Shown: positions 8,294-17,733 of the stretch, one piece after another
Position numbering within the stretch: the first letter of the stretch is position 1
Layout: the number at the start of each line of letters is the position of its first letter
Position numbers and translations under genes: made by a program
Assembly (NCBI RefSeq): GCF_029846235.1
Contig: NZ_JARVWP010000016.1
Span: 1 to 64,000 of the forward strand
DNA length: 64,000 nucleotides
Reading direction: 5' to 3'
DNA from: Bradyrhizobium sp. CER78
Lineage (GTDB): Bacteria > Pseudomonadota > Alphaproteobacteria > Rhizobiales > Xanthobacteraceae
The notes under the pieces: generated by a model
The model's input: the letters and a program-made list of their open reading frames with translations, nothing else
Database searches by the model: none
What the model was told of the DNA's origin: nothing

Positions 8294-10027
8294 CTACTTG
8301 GACTCAAGGTGCCACGCACCGTCCCAATCGGCTGCCGGCGGATTCTGCCGGAAACTCACGACCCGCGCCTTCAGCGCGGTCGATGGTCCATCGTTCGGCA
8401 CAGCCGCGAGCGCAGCGGCAAAGGCCAGTTCGGCGTCGTCCCAGCGGCGCTCGCGATAGGCGGCGAGGCCGTCCGCGTAGTGCTGCCGCAGTTCGGTCTG
8501 CGCCGGCGACAACTCGTCCTTCTTGCCGATGATCTCGAACACGGCGACCGGCTGGGTCTGGCCGACCACGACCAGACAATCGATCTCGCGCAGCTCGATG
8601 GTGGTGGCGCAGGCCGCGGCGGTCGCCTCCGAGATCAGGCTGCGGCTGCCGTAGAACTTGTTGGCGCCTTCCAGCCGCGAGGCGAGGTTCACGGTGTCGC
8701 CGAGCACGGTGTAGCTCATCATGAATTCGGAGCCGATGCTGCCGACCAGCGCCTCGCCTGTGGCGATGCCGATCCTGATGTCGCAGTCGGCCGGGATCGC
8801 GCGCACGCCGAGCAGCTCGGGCAGATCCTTGCGCAGCTGATTGACCTGGCCGACCATGTCGATGGCGGCAAGTGCGGCGAGGTGGGTCTGCTCGGCTTCC
8901 TCGACGAAGGGCGCGCCCCAATAGGCCATGATGGCGTCGCCGATATATTTGTCGATGATGCCGCGATGCGCGTGGACCGGCGCCGACATCGTCGACAGAT
9001 AGAGGTTCATGATCTTGACGAGGCCGCGCGGCGTCACGCCTTCGCTCAGGCTGGTGAAGCCCTTCATGTCGCAGAACATCACCGTCATGATGCGGCGCTG
9101 GCCTTCGGTGGCGGCGATCGCCGGCTGCTCGAGCAGGCCCTCGGCGATCCGCGGATTGATGTAGCGGCCGAATGTTTCACGGATGCGCTGGTTGTGGCGC
9201 AGCGTCTCGATCATGCGGTTGAAGGCCGCCGACAGCTGGCCGATCTCGTCCTGGGTCGTGATGGCGATGGTACCGTCGAGACGGCCGGCCTCGACCTCGC
9301 GGGTGCCCTCGAGCAGGCGCATCACCGGGCGGGTGATGCCGCTGCCGACCAGCATCGCGAACACGAAGCCGAGGATCGCGGCAATCGCAGTCACCACGCC
9401 CGAGATGATGATCGCGCGCTGTTGCGCGCCCATCACCTTCGCAGCGGCCGAGGCGACCTGCGCCAGCATGTCGGCTCGGATACCTTCGATTCGGTTGTTG
9501 AAGTCGTCGCGCAACGCGTCGGCGCGGAGTGTGGTCTGCCGGGCGGCCGCAAAGTCCTTCGCGTCGAGCTGCTCGAGCAGGGTCTTGTTCTCTGCGTTCA
9601 GGCGCATCAGGAGATCGTTGACGGCATTGTCGATGCGGTCGTCGAGACGTCCGAGCGCGGCATTGTCGGAGGGGGTCGAGCGATCGGCGATGATCGCGTC
9701 GATCAGCACGCGCGCGGCATCGGCCTCGCGCTTGAGCAGGGGCTCGATTTCGTCGAAGCTCTTGCGCGCCGTCGCATAGCCGCTGTCTTCGCCCGGCCCC
9801 TGCATCTTCGCCATCATCATCCGCCGCATCGCCAGCGAACGCTCGAGCGCGCGGATGTTGACGCGGGCGAGATGGCCGTAGGCGGGGATGTAGCGGTTGG
9901 TGAGCTCGTCCAGGAGATGGCCGACCTGGCCCGCCATCACCATGGACAGCAGCGAGGTGATCACCGCGAGGACGATCAGTCCCGCGGCAATGCCGACGAT
10001 CTTCTGCCTGATCGAATTTCGAAACAT
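8294..10027 (-). CDS. HAMP-class III adenylate/guanylate cyclase, membrane sensor
   Basis: A 577-residue membrane-bound cyclase. A transmembrane helix near the N terminus (about residues 10-35) is followed by a helical periplasmic four-helix-bundle sensor, a second transmembrane helix at about 200-222, a HAMP domain with TRPVMRLLEGTREVEAG, and a class III cyclase domain. Catalytic features are visible: VMFCDMKGFTSLSEG (metal Asp), YIGDAIMAYWG (second metal Asp), and YTVLGDTVNLASRLE. It should make cAMP from ATP, though cGMP is not excluded. The start is set at MFRNSIRQKI (10027), because the upstream 18 codons look unlike a protein N terminus. A C-terminal TPR-like tail follows the catalytic domain. 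Confidence 0.9.
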   Translation of the reverse strand: MFRNSIRQKIVGIAAGLIVLAVITSLLSMVMAGQVGHLLDELTNRYIPAYGHLARVNIRALERSLAMRRMMMAKMQGPGEDSGYATARKSFDEIEPLLKREADAARVLIDAIIADRSTPSDNAALGRLDDRIDNAVNDLLMRLNAENKTLLEQLDAKDFAAARQTTLRADALRDDFNNRIEGIRADMLAQVASAAAKVMGAQQRAIIISGVVTAIAAILGFVFAMLVGSGITRPVMRLLEGTREVEAGRLDGTIAITTQDEIGQLSAAFNRMIETLRHNQRIRETFGRYINPRIAEGLLEQPAIAATEGQRRIMTVMFCDMKGFTSLSEGVTPRGLVKIMNLYLSTMSAPVHAHRGIIDKYIGDAIMAYWGAPFVEEAEQTHLAALAAIDMVGQVNQLRKDLPELLGVRAIPADCDIRIGIATGEALVGSIGSEFMMSYTVLGDTVNLASRLEGANKFYGSRSLISEATAAACATTIELREIDCLVVVGQTQPVAVFEIIGKKDELSPAQTELRQHYADGLAAYRERRWDDAELAFAAALAAVPNDGPSTALKARVVSFRQNPPAADWDGAWHLESK

Positions 10028-10156
10028 GCCGAGCCCCGCCGCAGCTGCAACAAGCGGGTCACCCCCGCCGTGGCGGCGCACCAGCTAATAGAGTTCCACG
10101 GCCCGCGGTGCAAGCGACCGGTTCCTGCCATCCCGTGGTCAGGCGAGCAGGGGCGG

Positions 10157-10711
10157 CTAGCGGATGCCTTCGTAGACCATCAGGCCGCGCGCGATCGCGA
10201 GCTTGCGCAAGGTGCGCGGCACGAACCGCTCCTGGGGATGCAGGTAACGCCACGAGGTCAGGGCCAGGCCGTGCAGCCGGGTGACGTCGTCCTCGAACGG
10301 GGCGAGCAGGCCGGTCAGGCTCGCAGGCATATGGACGCGGGCGGTGAAGGGCAGCAGCAGCAATTCGAGATGCGCCTTGGACCCGGTTTCGGTCGTCGCG
10401 GTGATGCCGGCGATGGCCGGCAGGGTCTCTTCGACGACGCAGGTGATGATGTCTTCGATCTCGCCGCGGCTCTCGCCGGTGAACAGGGCGGAAAAGCTGC
10501 GGTTCTTGAGGTCGCAGCCGAGCAGGGCGGAGGTCCGGGTGCCGGCGACGCGGAAGGGAAAGCGGGTCTCGCCGTCATAGGACAGTACGAAGATGTCGGA
10601 GAGCAGCTCGCGCACCGCGGACGGCTCGAACTCACTCCGGTCGGGTGCACGCGCGGTGCCGCGCTTCGCATTCCAATAGGCGAAGAATTCGCGGCTGGAG
10701 CTGTGTTTCAT
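10157..10711 (-). CDS. PAS_5 domain protein
   Basis: A 184-residue cytoplasmic protein that is almost entirely one PAS_5 domain, a family common in alphaproteobacteria and largely uncharacterised. The pattern REFFAYWNAKRG at the N terminus, then RTSALLGCDLKNRSFSALF, is characteristic. It has no output domain of its own, so any signalling would be by protein contact. It lies upstream of the cyclase on the same strand with a 129-bp gap. Confidence 0.82.
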   Translation of the reverse strand: MKHSSSREFFAYWNAKRGTARAPDRSEFEPSAVRELLSDIFVLSYDGETRFPFRVAGTRTSALLGCDLKNRSFSALFTGESRGEIEDIITCVVEETLPAIAGITATTETGSKAHLELLLLPFTARVHMPASLTGLLAPFEDDVTRLHGLALTSWRYLHPQERFVPRTLRKLAIARGLMVYEGIR

Positions 10712-10985
10712 CTAAAGAACCTTGCCCGGCGCCCTGGCTCGGCGGGACACATCTGTCCCGGTTTTGCTCAAGGCGCCTTCCCTTCTCTGTTGTGCAGGGA
10801 AGGCTGTGCAGCGTCCATGCCGCGGCCGCGGTTTGGGCGGCTTATCGGCAGCTTTGTGTTGTTAACGTAAATTTAACTATGTCCTTGGCGTCCCAGGAAC
10901 TCCAACGTAGGGTCCGCGCGTTCTCGTTCGCCGGCTGCCCCAAGCGCCGGCGCGGTTGGTACACAGGTGGCGTCAAACAGTTTGG
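10712..10985. other. Gene-free region with a 9-bp hairpin
   Basis: No coding sequence is visible. A perfect hairpin has arms 10775-10783 and 10796-10804 with a 12-nt loop. An AT-rich palindromic patch, GTTAACGTAAATTTAAC, lies around 10861-10880. The region precedes the candidate small RNA and the PAS_5 gene, which are divergently oriented, so promoters for both probably lie here. Confidence 0.5.
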
Positions 10986-11087
10986 TCATCGTGCGGGGAG
11001 GGGTGGGGATGTTCTCCCTGATCCTCCAGGGGCGCGAGAAGACCAGCCGATAAGGGAGGGTGTTCTCAGCGCCCTCCCTTTTCTTTT
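10986..11087 (+). ncRNA. Candidate small RNA with two hairpins and intrinsic terminator
   Basis: A gene-free plus-strand segment folds, by eye, into a first hairpin (about 11013-11042: TTCTC and CCTG pairing with CAGG and GAGAA, with a small bulge) and a second hairpin of 9 perfect pairs with a T-rich tail (11052-11087). No open frame ends at this terminator, so it probably closes a non-coding transcript. The two-hairpin design with C/U-rich loops recalls trans-acting Rhizobiales sRNAs such as the alpha-r8/suhB type. I cannot confirm family membership. The 5' end is a guess. Confidence 0.45.
11052..11087 (+). terminator. Rho-independent terminator
   Basis: Stem AAGGGAGGG (11052-11060) pairs perfectly with CCCTCCCTT (11072-11080) across an 11-nt loop and is followed by TTCTTTT. 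On the minus strand the mirror sequence is preceded by an A-rich run, so plus-strand use is favoured. Confidence 0.75.
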
Positions 11088-11203
11088 GTCTCGATTCCGG
11101 CACCCTGCTGCACCCTGTGTCCGATTTCGGGATTGTGCACTTGCACAGGGGTGTGAAAGCCGCCTATCTCTGATTCACAGCCGCTTTCGAGGTCGCCGAC
11201 CCC

Positions 11204-12004
11204 TTGGACTCCCATCCCGAATCCCCGCTCGAGCCGCCGCCGGAGGCGCCGCCGCGCGAGCCGATCCTGACCTTGCCGGCGGCGCTCATCGCCTACATCC
11301 TCCTGATCGCGGCGATCCATCTGCGGGTGCTGCTGCCGCCGGAGATGGAGAACTGGACCATCGATGTCTTCGGCTTCATCCCGAAGCGCTACGATACGAC
11401 GCTGCTCGACATCACCTTCCCGGGCGGCGAGGGCGCCAAGGTCTGGACCTTCGTCACCTATTCGCTGCTCCATGCCAACCTCACCCATATCGGCTTCAAC
11501 GTGCTGTGGCTGTTGCCGTTCGGCAGCGCGTTGGCGCGGCGCTTCGGCGCAGTGCGCTTCTTCGTCTTCATGGCGGTGACGGCGGCCGCCGGCGCGCTCG
11601 CGCATCTGCTGACCCATGAGCATGCGATCGCGCCGATGATCGGCGCCTCGGCGTCGGTTTCGGGGACGATGGCGGCGGCGATCCGCTTCGCCTTCGTGAA
11701 GGGCAGCTTCCTGTCGTTCAGCCGCGGCGATGCCGAGGCGGCCGCCAAGGTGTCCGCGCTGTCGCTGTGGCGGGCGCTGCGCGACGGACGGGTGCTCGCG
11801 TTCCTGGCGATCTGGTTCGGTGTCAATATCCTGTTCGGCGCCACCTCGCTGTCGCTTGGCGGCGAGGAGGCGAGCGTCGCCTGGCAGGCACATATCGGCG
11901 GCTTCCTCGCCGGGCTGTTGCTGTTCTCGCTGTTCGATCCGATCCCGCGCGCGCGAGACGATGCTGCAGATGCGTCATCGGCGGATCAGTCGAGGCGCGT
12001 CTGA
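11204..12004 (+). CDS. Rhomboid family intramembrane serine protease
   Basis: A 266-residue polytopic membrane protein of the rhomboid family, which cuts transmembrane helices within the bilayer. Six core helices are preceded by a Pro-rich cytoplasmic N terminus. The L4/TM2 motif HANLTHIGFN (residues 90-99) supplies the oxyanion His and Asn. The serine lies in GASA (Ser149), where the canonical motif is GxSG, and the dyad His is in WQAHIGGFLAG (His230). There is no ATG near the family N terminus, so a TTG at 11204 with GAGG about 10 nt upstream is the best start. Unrelated neighbours give no substrate clue. Confidence 0.88.
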   Translation: MDSHPESPLEPPPEAPPREPILTLPAALIAYILLIAAIHLRVLLPPEMENWTIDVFGFIPKRYDTTLLDITFPGGEGAKVWTFVTYSLLHANLTHIGFNVLWLLPFGSALARRFGAVRFFVFMAVTAAAGALAHLLTHEHAIAPMIGASASVSGTMAAAIRFAFVKGSFLSFSRGDAEAAAKVSALSLWRALRDGRVLAFLAIWFGVNILFGATSLSLGGEEASVAWQAHIGGFLAGLLLFSLFDPIPRARDDAADASSADQSRRV

Positions 12005-12195
12005 TCCCCGCTTGCGGCTCGGTTCGAATTCCTCCATCATCTTTGCGACGCAGAAACAAAGCGGGCCGACAAATCGAGCCCAGCTACCGACCGCGCCCCG
12101 GAACCGAAATCGGCGCGGAACTGTTGATTGAAGACTCTGGCGAACAGGCGCGGCCCCGCTCAAGCGAGGCGCGGACGGATTCAGGGAGGCCGACA

Positions 12196-12624
12196 ATGAC
12201 GGTACGTTCCATTCTCGATGCAAAGGGCCATCAGGTGATGAGCGTCGCACCCGGCGCGAAGCTCTCGGCCGCGATTAAGCTGCTTGGCGAGCGCAAGATC
12301 GGTGCGGTGCTGGTGATGGAGCAGGGCCGCATCGAGGGCATCCTGTCGGAGCGCGACATCGTGCGCGTGCTCTCGGAGCGCGGCGCGGGCGTGCTGGACG
12401 AGCCGGTGAGTACGGTCATGACCAGGAAGGTCGTGAGCTGCCGGGAGTCCGATACTGTCAGCGGCCTGATGGAGATGATGACGACAGGCAAATTCCGCCA
12501 TCTCCCTGTTGTCGAGGACGGCAAGGTGGTCGGGCTGATCTCGATCGGCGACGTCGTCAAGCGTCGCGTGCAGGAATACGAGCACGAGCAGGAAGCGCTG
12601 CGCGACTACATCAAGACCGCCTGA
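12196..12624 (+). CDS. CBS-pair domain protein
   Basis: A 142-residue soluble protein consisting of two CBS motifs (about residues 10-60 and 75-125) that fold together as a Bateman module binding adenine nucleotides. The pattern GILSERDIVRVLSERG and later FRHLPVVEDGKVVGLISIGD is typical. The ATG at 12196 follows AGGGAGG by 6 nt. No catalytic domain is attached, so it may act as a stand-alone energy or redox sensor. It ends 3 bp from the convergent patatin gene. Confidence 0.92.
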   Translation: MTVRSILDAKGHQVMSVAPGAKLSAAIKLLGERKIGAVLVMEQGRIEGILSERDIVRVLSERGAGVLDEPVSTVMTRKVVSCRESDTVSGLMEMMTTGKFRHLPVVEDGKVVGLISIGDVVKRRVQEYEHEQEALRDYIKTA

Positions 12625-12627
12625 GCG

Positions 12628-13677
12628 CTATTTTCCGGTCGTGCTCGCGCCGCTCGACGGCGGCACCAGGATATCGATCGCTTCCTCGATCGCGCCGATG
12701 GCGCGTTCGGCCGCGCGGATGCCGTGTGCGATCAGGTCGTCGGCGCGGTGGAAGTCGAACCAGCCGATCTGGCCGACCCGCGGCGAGATCAGCATGTCCG
12801 GCGGATCGCCGGCGAGGCGCGCACGGGTGATGCGGTCCTGCATGATGTTGAAGGCGTCGACCATGACGCTGGAGATCCCCGGCCGGCTGGCGCTTCCGAA
12901 AAATTCCCGCTTCACGGTGCGTTCGGCGGAGAAGAAGCGGCCGAACCGGCGCTTCGGCGGTTCCGGCTCGATCTCCGCCTCGGCGGTCACCGCGACCGTC
13001 ACCTGGGGTGCAGGTGCCGTGGCGCCGTGGTTATAGATCGTGGTCGAGTGCGCGAACACGTCGCTGGACAGATTCGCCGCAATGACGATCTCGGCGCCGA
13101 GGGCGCGGGCGGCCGAAACCGGCACCGGATTGACCAGCGCGCCGTCGACCAGCCAGCGGTCGCCGATCAGCACCGGCGCGAAGATGCCGGGCAGGGCGTA
13201 AGAGGCGCGCATGGCGTCGACCACGCGGCCTTGGGTTATCCAGATCTCGTGCCCGGTGCGAACTTCGGTCGCGACGCTGGCGAACTTGACCGCGAGGTCC
13301 TCGATGTTGGACTGCCCCAGCGCTGCCTCGATCTCGGCGGCGAGCTTGGTGCCGCCGATCAGGCCCGAGCCGTTGAGGCGGATGTCGAGGTAGCCGAGCA
13401 CGCTGCGCGGCTGCAGGCTGCGGGCCCATTGCTCCAGCGTGTCGATATGGCCGGCCGCATAGGCGCCGCCGACCACCGAGCCGATCGAGGTGCCGACCAC
13501 GACGTTGGGGACGATGCCATGGGCGAGCAGGGTCTTGATGATGCCGATATGGGCAAAGCCGCGCGCTGCGCCGCCACCGAGCGCAAGCCCGATCACGGGC
13601 CGGCGAACCGTTCCCAGTCCCACCTTGTCGGGGCCGTCGGAGCTCTTGTGGCCGCGGCCCATCCAGCTATCCAACAC
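12628..13677 (-). CDS. Patatin-like phospholipase (RssA-like)
   Basis: A 349-residue protein with a patatin domain at about residues 27-205. The oxyanion motif GGGAARG (34-40), the nucleophile in GTSIG (Ser64) and the catalytic Asp in DGALVNPVP are all present, so a Ser-Asp dyad lipid acyl hydrolase is likely active. There is no signal peptide. The C-terminal 130 residues carry a basic linker and an RVGQIGWFDFHRA segment common to proteobacterial RssA/YchK-type proteins. The natural substrate is unknown. Confidence 0.9.
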   Translation of the reverse strand: MLDSWMGRGHKSSDGPDKVGLGTVRRPVIGLALGGGAARGFAHIGIIKTLLAHGIVPNVVVGTSIGSVVGGAYAAGHIDTLEQWARSLQPRSVLGYLDIRLNGSGLIGGTKLAAEIEAALGQSNIEDLAVKFASVATEVRTGHEIWITQGRVVDAMRASYALPGIFAPVLIGDRWLVDGALVNPVPVSAARALGAEIVIAANLSSDVFAHSTTIYNHGATAPAPQVTVAVTAEAEIEPEPPKRRFGRFFSAERTVKREFFGSASRPGISSVMVDAFNIMQDRITRARLAGDPPDMLISPRVGQIGWFDFHRADDLIAHGIRAAERAIGAIEEAIDILVPPSSGASTTGK

Positions 13678-13933
13678 GACAAATCTCCTGCCAGCGCGAG
13701 ACTAGGCTGCGCGACACAACTGCGCCAGCGTCGTCCGTCTTCATGGTTATTCCTGCAGGCACGATTCATGCCCCGGGTGGACCGCGGTAGGCAGGGAATG
13801 TGACTGGACCGCGACGATAGGGCTAACATCGGCTTGATCGAGCGGTTCCAAATGGGGGGACAGCCCTGCCAGGACTGTGACGAAGCTTCGACGAAGGCTT
13901 GAATTTGCCGCGTTTTCGTTGAAAAGCATTGAC

Positions 13934-15004
13934 ATGACTACGAGGGGCAACGGCATCGGCGGATGCGGGCGGGGCATGCGGCTCCTTCCGCTATTGACGC
14001 TTGCGGCATTTTTGCTCGCCCTGATCCCCGGTTCCGGCTCGGCGCAGTTCTTCAGCGACCGGCCGCCGCCGATCCCGCCGGCCTCGGTGCCGGACGTGCC
14101 GTCCAGCCCGGCGCTCAATCTGGCGCCACCGTCCGGATCCGGTTCAGGCCCCGTGCTGCCCGGCCCGCTGAACCAGCCGACCATCGTCCAGCCGTCGATT
14201 GCGACCGTGCCTCCGGTCGCGCCGCCGGCCGGCTCGCCGACCGCGGGACAGGCGGTGCTGTCGCTGACGGCGCGGTACGGCAAGGACCTGCCGGTCATCA
14301 ATGCCGGGCTGGTGTGGCGGGTGTTCGCCGACAAGCCTGACGACAATGGCACCTACAAGCTGATCCGCGAGGAACGCGGGGCGACGCCCAACGTGGTGCT
14401 GCCGCCCGGCAACTATGTCGTCCATGTCGCGCTCGGCCTCGTCAGCGCGGTGCGCGCCGTCAGCCTGAAGTCGGAGACCGACCGCGAGTCGTTCGTGCTG
14501 CCGGCCGGGGGCCTGCGGATCGAGGGCCGGGTCGGCTCGAGCAAGATCCCGGCCAACCAGATCTCGTTCGCGATCTACAAGGGCAGTCAGTTCGACGGCT
14601 CGGACCGCGGACCGCTGGTGCCCAACGTGTCGGCCGGAGACGTCGCGCTGCTGCCGGAGGGCACCTACTACATCGTCTCCAACTATGGTGACGCCAACTC
14701 GGTGGTGCGTTCCGACATTCGCGTCGCGGCGGGCAAGCTGACCGACGTCACCGTTACGCATCGCGCAGCCGTCATCACCCTCAAGCTGGTCAGCGAGAAG
14801 GGCGGCGAGGCGCTCGCCAACACCGCATGGTCGGTGATCACGCCGGGCGGCGACGTGATCAAGGAATCGATCGGCGCGTTCCCGCGCGTCGTGCTCTCCG
14901 AAGGCGAATATCGTGCGATCGCCAAGAACGAGGGCAAGGTGTTCGAGCGTCCCTTCAACGTCGTCAACGGCGTCGACGGCGAAGTCGAGGTCGTGGCGCG
15001 CTAA
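13934..15004 (+). CDS. Secreted protein with repeated beta-sandwich segments
   Basis: A 356-residue protein of unknown function. A hydrophobic signal (best from the ATG at 13976, MRLLPLLTLAAF) ends near GSGSAQ. A Pro/Ser-rich linker follows, then at least three carboxypeptidase-regulatory-like segments, recognisable by repeated LPPGNYVVHVALG, LPEGTYYIVSNYG and LSEGEYRAIAKNEG turns spaced about 95-105 residues apart. Such folds usually mediate binding on the envelope. The start is uncertain between 13934 and 13976. Confidence 0.72.
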   Translation: MTTRGNGIGGCGRGMRLLPLLTLAAFLLALIPGSGSAQFFSDRPPPIPPASVPDVPSSPALNLAPPSGSGSGPVLPGPLNQPTIVQPSIATVPPVAPPAGSPTAGQAVLSLTARYGKDLPVINAGLVWRVFADKPDDNGTYKLIREERGATPNVVLPPGNYVVHVALGLVSAVRAVSLKSETDRESFVLPAGGLRIEGRVGSSKIPANQISFAIYKGSQFDGSDRGPLVPNVSAGDVALLPEGTYYIVSNYGDANSVVRSDIRVAAGKLTDVTVTHRAAVITLKLVSEKGGEALANTAWSVITPGGDVIKESIGAFPRVVLSEGEYRAIAKNEGKVFERPFNVVNGVDGEVEVVAR

Positions 15005-15167
15005 CGCCCGACCGACCTGCATTTCATGCAACTGTCATAGTCTCTAATGCGAACTAACCATCGCGCCAATTTGTGCTGTCATAATCGCTGGTGGTGACGC
15101 ACGGCACTGCCATTTTTACATGACGTTAAGCCGCGGCGTGACTTGGATGCCACGGGGATTTTGGTTT

Positions 15168-15216
15168 GAGCATGATCTTTCCCGAAAACCGCTTCGCACT
15201 TTTCCGGATCATGCTC
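15168..15216. repeat. Palindromic repeat with GAGCATGATC arms
   Basis: Perfect 10-bp arms at 15168-15177 (GAGCATGATC) and 15207-15216 (GATCATGCTC) flank GAAAACCGCTTCGCAC-like sequence. It is the cleanest copy in the window of a common Bradyrhizobium intergenic repeat and lies 25 bp upstream of the GGDEF-EAL start, so it would be in that gene's leader. Confidence 0.85.
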
Positions 15217-15241
15217 GTCGTTCGCGTCAACGGGGCGTGCC

Positions 15242-17725
15242 ATGGTCATGGCCAACAAGAAATCTGCAAAGACATCGGCCAAGTTCAGTTCCGAGATGTT
15301 CGCCGACGTTCCGGTGCTGCAGCGCAAGTGGCAGGCGGCGGTCCGTCCCGGTGAAAGGCTGCCGCACTATGAAGACGTGATGCTCGGCAGCCTCGGCCGG
15401 CTTGCGGACCATATCGTGTTGTTGCGCGACGTCGATGGCGTGCTGTGCGCTTCGCATACCGGCCGCTATGTGCAGACCTGGCTGAACGACGAGCGTTGGG
15501 ACATTCCGCTCAGCGCGCTGCCTCCGGACTGCGCGACGGCGTTGACAGAAGCCGCCGCGAACGCGCGCGAGAACTGCCGGCCTTATCTGGCGTCGGCGCA
15601 TTGCGTGCGCGATGGACTGGTGCGGACCTTCGACGTGCTGGCGCTGCCGACGCGGTCGCGCTGGGGCGGCATCCTGGTCGGCGTCTACGTCAACGAGCGC
15701 AACGACCAGTACAATCTGCTCGATACGATTTTCTCGGCCACCGACGAGGGCGTGCTGTCGCTCGCCGCGATTCGCGATGCCCGGGGTGAGGCAGCCGATT
15801 TCCAGATCGTTCATCTCAACCAGGGCGCAGCCAGGCTCCTGATGCAGCCCGCAACCGAATTGCTGTGGCGCCGGCTCAGCGCCGGCGGCAATCCGCTTGC
15901 GGCGCCACCCGTGATGAACCGCCTGCGCGGGTTCGTCGGAAGCGGCCCCGGCGGCCAGTTCGAGATCGACAGCGGCGATCGCTGCCTGCGGCTCGGCGTC
16001 ACGGCGTTCGGCGACATGCTGTCGCTGACGGTTTCCGACGTCACCGCGTTGAAGCAGCGCGAGGTGTCGTTCCGCCTGCTGTTCGAGAACAACCCGATGC
16101 CGATGTGGGTGTTCGACGCCGGCACGATGGAATTCCTCAGCGTCAACGACGCCGCCGTTCAGCACTACGGGTACAGCCGCGAGCGGTTTCTCGGCATGAC
16201 GCTGCGCGAGATCTGGCCGGAGGACGAGTGGGGCGCGCACAGCGCCGCCCTGCGCGAGATCGGCGACGTCTATCAATCGAGCCGCGACTGGCGCCACATC
16301 AGGGCCGACGGCACAGAAATCCATGTGCTGACCTTCGGACGCCGGGTGGCGTTCGAGGGCCGCGACGGCTATCTGGTCGCGGTGGTCGACATTACCGAGC
16401 GCCGCGCCGCCGAGGCACGGATCGCGCACATGGCGCACCATGACGGTCTCACTAACCTGCCGAACCGGGACTTCTACCAGGAGCGCCTGGGCGAGGCGCT
16501 GGAGCGCAGCCGCTCCGGCAACCGGCGCGTAGCGGTGATGTGCGTCGATCTCGACCTGTTCAAGAATGTCAACGACTCCTTCGGGCATCCGATGGGCGAT
16601 CGCCTGCTCAAGCTGGTGGCGGAGCGGCTGCGCGAGGTGGTTCGCGACGACAACGTTGCGGCCCGCCTCGGCGGCGACGAGTTCGCGATCGTGCTTGCCG
16701 CCGATGTCTCGCCGAACGAGGCGAGCGCGTTCGCCGAGCGGCTGATCGAAGCCCTGAGCGCGCCCTACGAGATCGACGGGCTCGAAGTCGTGGTCGGCGC
16801 TAGCGTCGGGATTGCACTGTCGCCAGGCGACGGCACGACGTCGGAAGAATTGATGCGCAATGCCGACATGGCGCTGTATCGCGCCAAGTCCGAAGGCGGC
16901 GGCGTGCATCATTTCTTCGAACCGGAGATGGATCAGCAGGCGCAGAAGCGCCGCGACATGGAGCGCGATCTGCGCGCGGCCTTCAGCAACGGCGAGTTCG
17001 AGCTGCACTATCAGCCGCTGGTCGATATCGCAGCCGACCGCATCTCGGGTTTCGAGTCGCTGCTGCGCTGGCGGCACCCGCAGAAGGGCATGGTCTCGCC
17101 GGCGGAGTTCATCCCGGTTGCGGAAGACATCGGCCTGATCGTCGCGCTCGGCGAATGGGTGCTGCGTGAAGCCTGCGCCGAGGCGATGAAGTGGCCCGCC
17201 GACGTCAAGGTTGCGGTTAATCTGTCGCCGGTCCAGTTCCGCAGCCGCAATCTGGTGCAGGCCGTGATCTCGGCACTGGCGCATTCCGGCCTGCCGGCAC
17301 GGCGACTCGAGCTCGAGATCACCGAGTCGGTGTTCCTGGCGGAGACCGAGGCCAACCTTGCGATCCTGCATCAGCTGCGCGAGCTCGGCGTCAGCATCTC
17401 GATGGACGATTTCGGCACCGGCTATTCCTCGCTGAGCTATCTGCGCAGCTTCCCGTTCGACAAGATCAAGATCGATCGCTCGTTCGTGAAGGACCTGGCG
17501 CGGCGCGCCGATTGCCTCGCGATCGTGCGCGCGATCTCCGGCCTCGGCCGCAGCCTCAAGATCACCACGACCGCGGAGGGGGTCGAGACGACAGATCAGC
17601 TCGACTGGCTGCGCGCCGAAGGCTGCAACGAGGTGCAGGGTTTCCTGTTTAGCGCGGCCAAACCCGGAAGTGAGATCGCGGGGTTGCTGAGCAAGTTTGC
17701 GGAACGCGCGTCGAAGGCGGCGTAG
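15242..17725 (+). CDS. PAS-GGDEF-EAL cyclic di-GMP signalling protein
   Basis: An 827-residue cytoplasmic protein. PAS-like regions occupy about residues 20-375; the second is clear from FENNPMPMWVFDAGTMEFLS. A GGDEF domain follows with an intact RLGGDEF (475-481), then an EAL domain. The EAL motif itself reads ESL (605-607), but the acidic residue is kept, and the later DDFGTGYSSLSYL, DKIKIDRSFVKDL and TTAEGVET motifs are intact, so both synthesis and breakdown of cyclic di-GMP are possible. No transmembrane helix is seen. A second ATG two codons in is also possible. A palindromic repeat lies in its leader. Confidence 0.93.
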   Translation: MVMANKKSAKTSAKFSSEMFADVPVLQRKWQAAVRPGERLPHYEDVMLGSLGRLADHIVLLRDVDGVLCASHTGRYVQTWLNDERWDIPLSALPPDCATALTEAAANARENCRPYLASAHCVRDGLVRTFDVLALPTRSRWGGILVGVYVNERNDQYNLLDTIFSATDEGVLSLAAIRDARGEAADFQIVHLNQGAARLLMQPATELLWRRLSAGGNPLAAPPVMNRLRGFVGSGPGGQFEIDSGDRCLRLGVTAFGDMLSLTVSDVTALKQREVSFRLLFENNPMPMWVFDAGTMEFLSVNDAAVQHYGYSRERFLGMTLREIWPEDEWGAHSAALREIGDVYQSSRDWRHIRADGTEIHVLTFGRRVAFEGRDGYLVAVVDITERRAAEARIAHMAHHDGLTNLPNRDFYQERLGEALERSRSGNRRVAVMCVDLDLFKNVNDSFGHPMGDRLLKLVAERLREVVRDDNVAARLGGDEFAIVLAADVSPNEASAFAERLIEALSAPYEIDGLEVVVGASVGIALSPGDGTTSEELMRNADMALYRAKSEGGGVHHFFEPEMDQQAQKRRDMERDLRAAFSNGEFELHYQPLVDIAADRISGFESLLRWRHPQKGMVSPAEFIPVAEDIGLIVALGEWVLREACAEAMKWPADVKVAVNLSPVQFRSRNLVQAVISALAHSGLPARRLELEITESVFLAETEANLAILHQLRELGVSISMDDFGTGYSSLSYLRSFPFDKIKIDRSFVKDLARRADCLAIVRAISGLGRSLKITTTAEGVETTDQLDWLRAEGCNEVQGFLFSAAKPGSEIAGLLSKFAERASKAA

Positions 17726-17733
17726 CCGACATT

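Noticed and set aside
8309..10870. An 853-codon frame opposite the cyclase gene
   Set aside because: Antisense shadow of a well-supported gene, with no domain of its own.
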